Source: JBBDRV01 sp040905285 (GTDB lineage: Bacteria > Bacteroidota > Rhodothermia > Balneolales > Balneolaceae). Taken from it: a stretch of 9,542 nucleotides of DNA. A program made the position numbers and the translations under genes. This document shows, piece by piece, positions 6,369 to 9,542 of this stretch. Position 1 is the stretch's first letter, and every line of letters starts with the position of its first letter. Below the pieces are notes generated by a model. That model saw nothing but the letters and a program-made list of their open reading frames with translations. It made no database searches and had not been told where the DNA came from. The stretch spans positions 1-9,542 of the forward strand of contig JBBDRV010000064.1 of NCBI GenBank assembly GCA_040905285.1, in the 5' to 3' direction.

Positions 6369-7775
6369 ATGATACTGAAGAAAGGATCGATTGTTGAGTT
6401 GACCATAGAATCAGCGGCCTTTAAGGGCAAGGGTGTCGCCAGGCATGATGGCCTGGCTGTATTTGTTCCGGATACGGCTCCCGGCGATACCGTGCTGGCA
6501 CAGATTGTCAAACGTAAAAAGAATTTCCGGGAAGCCCGGCTTCTGGAAATCCTGACACCTTCTCCGGACCGGATTGAACCCCGCTGCAGACATGCTTCAG
6601 AGTGCGGGGGATGTACCTGGCAGCACCTGCCTTACGCAGTTCAGCTGCAAATAAAAGAAGAGCAGGTAAAAGATCATATCGAGAGAATTGCTCACATGGA
6701 CCCTTCTGTCGTACAGCCCATAGCCGGATGTGATCAGGAGTTTTATTACAGAAACAAGATGGAGTACAGCTTCGGCAACAGGCGATGGCTTTCACGCGAA
6801 GAGGTGGACCGGGAAGAATATGTGGATGACGGCGGGTTTGCCGCCGGACTGCATGCACCGGGCAGGTATGATAAAATACTGGATTTGAAAGAGTGCCATC
6901 TGCAGATACCTGAATCCTATCAGATACTTGAGGAGGTTCGCAGATACTGCATTGAAAAAGAGATTCCCGCCTACGACACATCAGCGAATAAAGGATTTAT
7001 GCGTCATCTGGTCATACGGAATTCACATTACTCCGGAGACCTGATGGTCAATCTTGTTACAAATTCCTACCAGCCGGAACGTATCGGGGGGTTGGCTGAC
7101 CATCTTCTGGCAACATTCGGGGATATCACCACCATAGTCAATAATATCAATGACAAGCCGAATCCCACGGCTGTCGGCCGTGAAGAGCATGTTCTTTACG
7201 GCCCGGGGATCATTACCGACTCTATCGGAGGACATGTCTTTGAAATCAACCCGAACGCTTTTTTCCAGACCAACACTCTCCAGGCTGAAAAGCTGTACCG
7301 GATTGCCCTTGATTTAGCCGGATTGCAGAAACACGACATCCTGTATGATCTTTACTGCGGCGTGGGAACGCTGTCCCTTTTTGCGAGTGACAGCGTCAGA
7401 AAAGTAATCGGTATTGAACTGGTCGGGGTCGCTGTCAAGAATGCAATAGCGAATGCGGCTGCCAATCAAGTTCAAAATGCCGAATTCCACAAGGGCGACA
7501 TGAAGGAGGCCCTGACAGAGTCTCTGCTTGAAAAAGCCGGCCGGCCGGATTGCATTATCACGGACCCTCCACGGTCGGGCATGCATCCGGATGTGGTCAA
7601 ACAGCTCGCCGGTTTCAAGGTGCCCAGGCTGATTTATATCAGTTGCAATCCCTCTACAATGGCCCGGGATCTCAAAGTGCTCGGGGAGGCATACAAGGTG
7701 GAAAAAATACAGCCTGTGGATATGTTCCCCCAGACATATCATATTGAAGCGGTTGCCGGACTAACCCGCAGATAA
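6369..7775 (+). CDS. rlmD: 23S rRNA (uracil-C5)-methyltransferase, RlmD/RumA family
   Basis: This 468-residue enzyme transfers a methyl group from SAM to C5 of a uracil in 23S rRNA (U1939 in the E. coli RlmD case). An N-terminal TRAM RNA-binding domain spans about 1-60 (FKGKGVARHDGLAVFVPDTAPGD). Four cysteines expected to hold a [4Fe-4S] cluster are C73, C79, C82 (CRHASECGGC) and C176 (LKECHL). The SAM-binding motif is DLYCGVG (327-333), followed by IGIEL and IITDPPRSG. The catalytic nucleophile is C426 in SCNPSTMARD, and the C-terminal HIEAVA supplies the general base E460. All key residues are present and length is normal. The ATG directly follows the upstream TGA, and the N-terminus aligns with the TRAM start, so the start is secure. 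Related enzymes RlmC, RlmCD and TrmA share this fold; the Fe-S cysteines exclude TrmA. The exact target uracil is inferred. Confidence 0.94.
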   Translation: MILKKGSIVELTIESAAFKGKGVARHDGLAVFVPDTAPGDTVLAQIVKRKKNFREARLLEILTPSPDRIEPRCRHASECGGCTWQHLPYAVQLQIKEEQVKDHIERIAHMDPSVVQPIAGCDQEFYYRNKMEYSFGNRRWLSREEVDREEYVDDGGFAAGLHAPGRYDKILDLKECHLQIPESYQILEEVRRYCIEKEIPAYDTSANKGFMRHLVIRNSHYSGDLMVNLVTNSYQPERIGGLADHLLATFGDITTIVNNINDKPNPTAVGREEHVLYGPGIITDSIGGHVFEINPNAFFQTNTLQAEKLYRIALDLAGLQKHDILYDLYCGVGTLSLFASDSVRKVIGIELVGVAVKNAIANAAANQVQNAEFHKGDMKEALTESLLEKAGRPDCIITDPPRSGMHPDVVKQLAGFKVPRLIYISCNPSTMARDLKVLGEAYKVEKIQPVDMFPQTYHIEAVAGLTRR

Positions 7776-7790
7776 CACGGGGTCCGGCAA
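7753..7790. repeat. Hairpin spanning the rlmD stop codon
   Basis: TTGCCGGAC at 7753-7761 pairs perfectly with GTCCGGCAA at 7782-7790. Inside, CCCG at 7765-7768 pairs with CGGG at 7778-7781, leaving a three-base bulge (TAA) on the left and a nine-base loop that contains most of the rlmD stop region. Both strands lack a following T-run, so it is not a standard intrinsic terminator. It could act as an RNA 3'-end or stability barrier, or reduce read-through into the desaturase gene. Confidence 0.45.
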
Positions 7791-7832
7791 AATCCTGAAC
7801 ACGAGGCGCATGCGATCGAAACGTTTTCATTT

Positions 7833-9326
7833 ATGACAGGCAGAGACCGGAAACAGGACATCATAGTGATCGGAGCCGGTTTGGGCGGACTGGCTGCGGC
7901 CAGTCAGCTCGCCGCTGCCGGATACCGCGTCAGGGTGGTTGAAAGAAATGCAGCCCCCGGCGGCAAAATGCAGGAGTTAAAGATAAGCGGATACCGCTTT
8001 GACACCGGCCCCTCGTTGCTGACGATGCCGGACATTCTCAGAAATCTGTTCCGGAAATGCGGCGCGGAACTGGACGATTATCTGACTCTAACGGAACCCG
8101 ACCCGCTCTGCCGTTATGTCTATCCCGATAACACGGTTTTTGACAACCATCAGGATCCGGTCAAAACCGTGGACGAGATTGAATCTTTTGCACCGGGTGA
8201 AGGGCCTTCCTACCGTCGTTTTCTTGACTATTCAAAAAAGCTCTATCAGAAAACGGAGAAATCATTTCTGTTTAACCCGCTCTATCAGTGGTCGGATCTC
8301 AAACATGTTCATTTATCGGATGCCTTTTCTATCGATGCGTTTACAACCGTATCCGCCAGGATCGACAGCCGTTTCCGTTCGGACAAGCTCAGGCAGTATT
8401 TTAAAAGATTCTCTACTTACAGCGGATCCTCTCCATTTCAGGCACCGGCGACACTGAATGTAATTCCATACATCGAAATCATCAGAGGCGGATATTATGT
8501 ACGGGGAGGACTCTACAGGATAGCAGAAGCTCTTGAACGTCTTGCCCTCGGGATGGGGGCCAAAATCCGTTACAATACCGGTGTGCGAAGAATCCTGGTC
8601 AGCAACAACCATGCATGCGGTGTAGAGCTCGAAAACGGGGAAACCATGCGCTGCAGTCTTCTGGTCTCCAACAGTGATGCCAGCGAGACCATTCTGAATC
8701 TACTTGACGATAACCCGCGATTGGTTAAAAGAAAAAGCCGGCAGGCAAAAACGGACGCCTCGGCATCCGGATTTGTAATGCTTCTGGGCACGAACAGGCA
8801 GTGGGACCAGTTGCGCCATCACAATATTTTTTTCTCCGGTGACTATGAGAAAGAATTCCGACAGATTTTTCAGCACCGGCAGCTGCCTGATGACCCGACA
8901 ATCTATGTGGCAAACACCTCATTCTCTGATCCGGACCATGCTCCGGCCGGCGGGTCCAATCTATTCGTCCTGGTAAACGCACCGGCAGTGTCTCCGGGAC
9001 AGGACTGGAACAGATACAGGAAACAGTATCCGACAGTCATTGTTAAAAAGCTTGAAGAACAGGGTCTGAAGAACCTGTCGGACACGATACAGGTCCGGCG
9101 GATAATAACGCCGCCGGATTTTTACAAAAATTACAGGTCCGACCGCGGAAGCATATACGGCACCTCGTCCAACAACATGAAATCCGCTTTTTATCGCCCC
9201 AGAAATAAACTGCGTGAAATCGGAGGGATCTATCTTGTCGGGGGAAGCACCCATCCCGGCGGTGGGATACCCCTGGTTATACTATCTGCAATTCATGCCG
9301 TTGCACTGATTAACAGATTTGAATAA
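7833..9326 (+). CDS. Carotenoid desaturase of the CrtI family (CrtD-like)
   Basis: This 497-residue FAD-dependent enzyme introduces double bonds into carotenoids at the inner membrane. The N-terminal dinucleotide-binding motif is VIGAGLGGLAAA (G14, G16, G19) with E37 ending strand 2, followed by NAAPGGK. The stretch FDTGPSLLTMPDILRNLF (about 58-75) and CRYVYPD resemble the C-3',4' desaturases (CrtD) of Bacteroidota more than phytoene desaturases. The C-terminal CrtI-family signature is GIYLVGGSTHPGGGIPLVIL (465-484). Length fits the family. The ATG at 7833 is chosen because the FAD motif begins about ten residues later; no strong ribosome site is seen, and an eight-codon frame overlaps this ATG as ATGA. 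It lies 57 bases after rlmD. No crtB, crtY or other carotenoid gene is in the window, so the exact substrate (phytoene or a 1-hydroxy carotenoid) is unresolved; family assignment is firm, the CrtD subtype is an inference. Confidence 0.9.
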   Translation: MTGRDRKQDIIVIGAGLGGLAAASQLAAAGYRVRVVERNAAPGGKMQELKISGYRFDTGPSLLTMPDILRNLFRKCGAELDDYLTLTEPDPLCRYVYPDNTVFDNHQDPVKTVDEIESFAPGEGPSYRRFLDYSKKLYQKTEKSFLFNPLYQWSDLKHVHLSDAFSIDAFTTVSARIDSRFRSDKLRQYFKRFSTYSGSSPFQAPATLNVIPYIEIIRGGYYVRGGLYRIAEALERLALGMGAKIRYNTGVRRILVSNNHACGVELENGETMRCSLLVSNSDASETILNLLDDNPRLVKRKSRQAKTDASASGFVMLLGTNRQWDQLRHHNIFFSGDYEKEFRQIFQHRQLPDDPTIYVANTSFSDPDHAPAGGSNLFVLVNAPAVSPGQDWNRYRKQYPTVIVKKLEEQGLKNLSDTIQVRRIITPPDFYKNYRSDRGSIYGTSSNNMKSAFYRPRNKLREIGGIYLVGGSTHPGGGIPLVILSAIHAVALINRFE

Positions 9327-9542
9327 CGAACCCCGCCCACCGTGAAAGACTACGGATGGCTGGGAGACGGCTGCAACTGTCTCAATGGCTGTATCCGTGC
9401 CGGTGTCACTTCCTTTGCATTTCGGTTCTCTCTTAGCAGTCTGTCGGACTTACTCTACAGAGCTGCGCATGCGATCTTTTTACACATTGGAATCCCGCTT
9501 TCTCCTTCCGTAACACCGCTACGAACCTCAAAAGTCGTGTTC
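9327..9542. other. Right-end region without an identified gene
   Basis: No family is recognised in these 216 bases. On the plus strand a frame from GTG at 9342 stays open for 67 codons to the edge; it is rich in Ser, Leu and Cys and has no motif I know. On the minus strand a 35-codon frame enters from the edge and stops at 9433-9435, ending with CRVSPTDC; it could be the C-terminus of a gene lying to the right, or chance. A small hairpin (GAGACGG 9364-9370 with CTGTCTC 9377-9383, one G-T pair, six-base loop) lies 38 bases after the desaturase stop but has no T-run, so it is at best a weak terminator. Confidence 0.4.

Noticed and set aside
6508..6981. 157-codon Cys/Arg-rich minus-strand frame within rlmD
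   Set aside because: Antisense to conserved rlmD cluster and TRAM coding sequence; no family resemblance.
9364..9383. Terminator after the desaturase gene
   Set aside because: The 7-bp stem has a G-T pair and no T-run on either side.
7806..9476. 12-bp direct repeat GCGCATGCGATC at 7806-7817 and 9465-9476 flanking the desaturase gene
   Set aside because: A few exact 12-mer pairs are expected by chance in a window this long, and no transposase, inverted ends or other insertion marks accompany it.
1..9542. CRISPR array, tRNA/rRNA, phage or defence system
   Set aside because: No regular spaced repeats, no tRNA-like cloverleaf and no matching protein families were found on either strand.

Overview
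The window looks like ordinary chromosome from a Gram-negative bacterium of the Bacteroidota / Balneolota / Rhodothermota group. This is inferred from gene content: a small acidic protein of a Bacteroidota-type family (DUF2795), an animal-type M28 glutaminyl cyclase lipoprotein, an Omp85 protein ending in phenylalanine, and a CrtD/CrtI carotenoid desaturase of the kind seen in pigmented marine and halophilic members. Most starts lack a clear Shine-Dalgarno sequence, which is also common there. The base composition appears intermediate; it was not calculated.

Left part (1-2845, minus strand): tatA is followed by gatA through a one-base TAATG overlap. Then come a 143-base gap and an M28 glutaminyl-cyclase-like lipoprotein gene that runs off the left edge. 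A 192-base AT-rich divergent intergenic region (2846-3037) separates this block from the plus-strand genes.

Right part (3038-9326, plus strand): a DUF2795 gene, then a hairpin with a T-run that looks like an intrinsic terminator. It lies just upstream of an Omp85 (BamA/TamA-like) gene, whose more likely start is GTG at 3431. A lone cyclic-nucleotide-binding-domain protein (13 bases further on) and rlmD (TGA and ATG directly abutting) follow as a tight three-gene unit. After a 57-base gap that contains one arm of a hairpin spanning the rlmD stop comes a carotenoid desaturase gene. The last 216 bases hold no gene that I can identify.

Functionally these are mostly housekeeping and envelope genes: Tat export, Glu-tRNA(Gln)/Asp-tRNA(Asn) amidation, outer-membrane protein assembly, 23S rRNA methylation and carotenoid modification. 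I saw no CRISPR array, complete insertion sequence, tRNA, rRNA, phage gene or recognisable defence system. The points most worth checking are the terminator-like hairpin in the Omp85 leader with its start-site consequence, the cyclic-nucleotide-domain protein without an output domain inside the Omp85-rlmD unit, and the unexplained right end.
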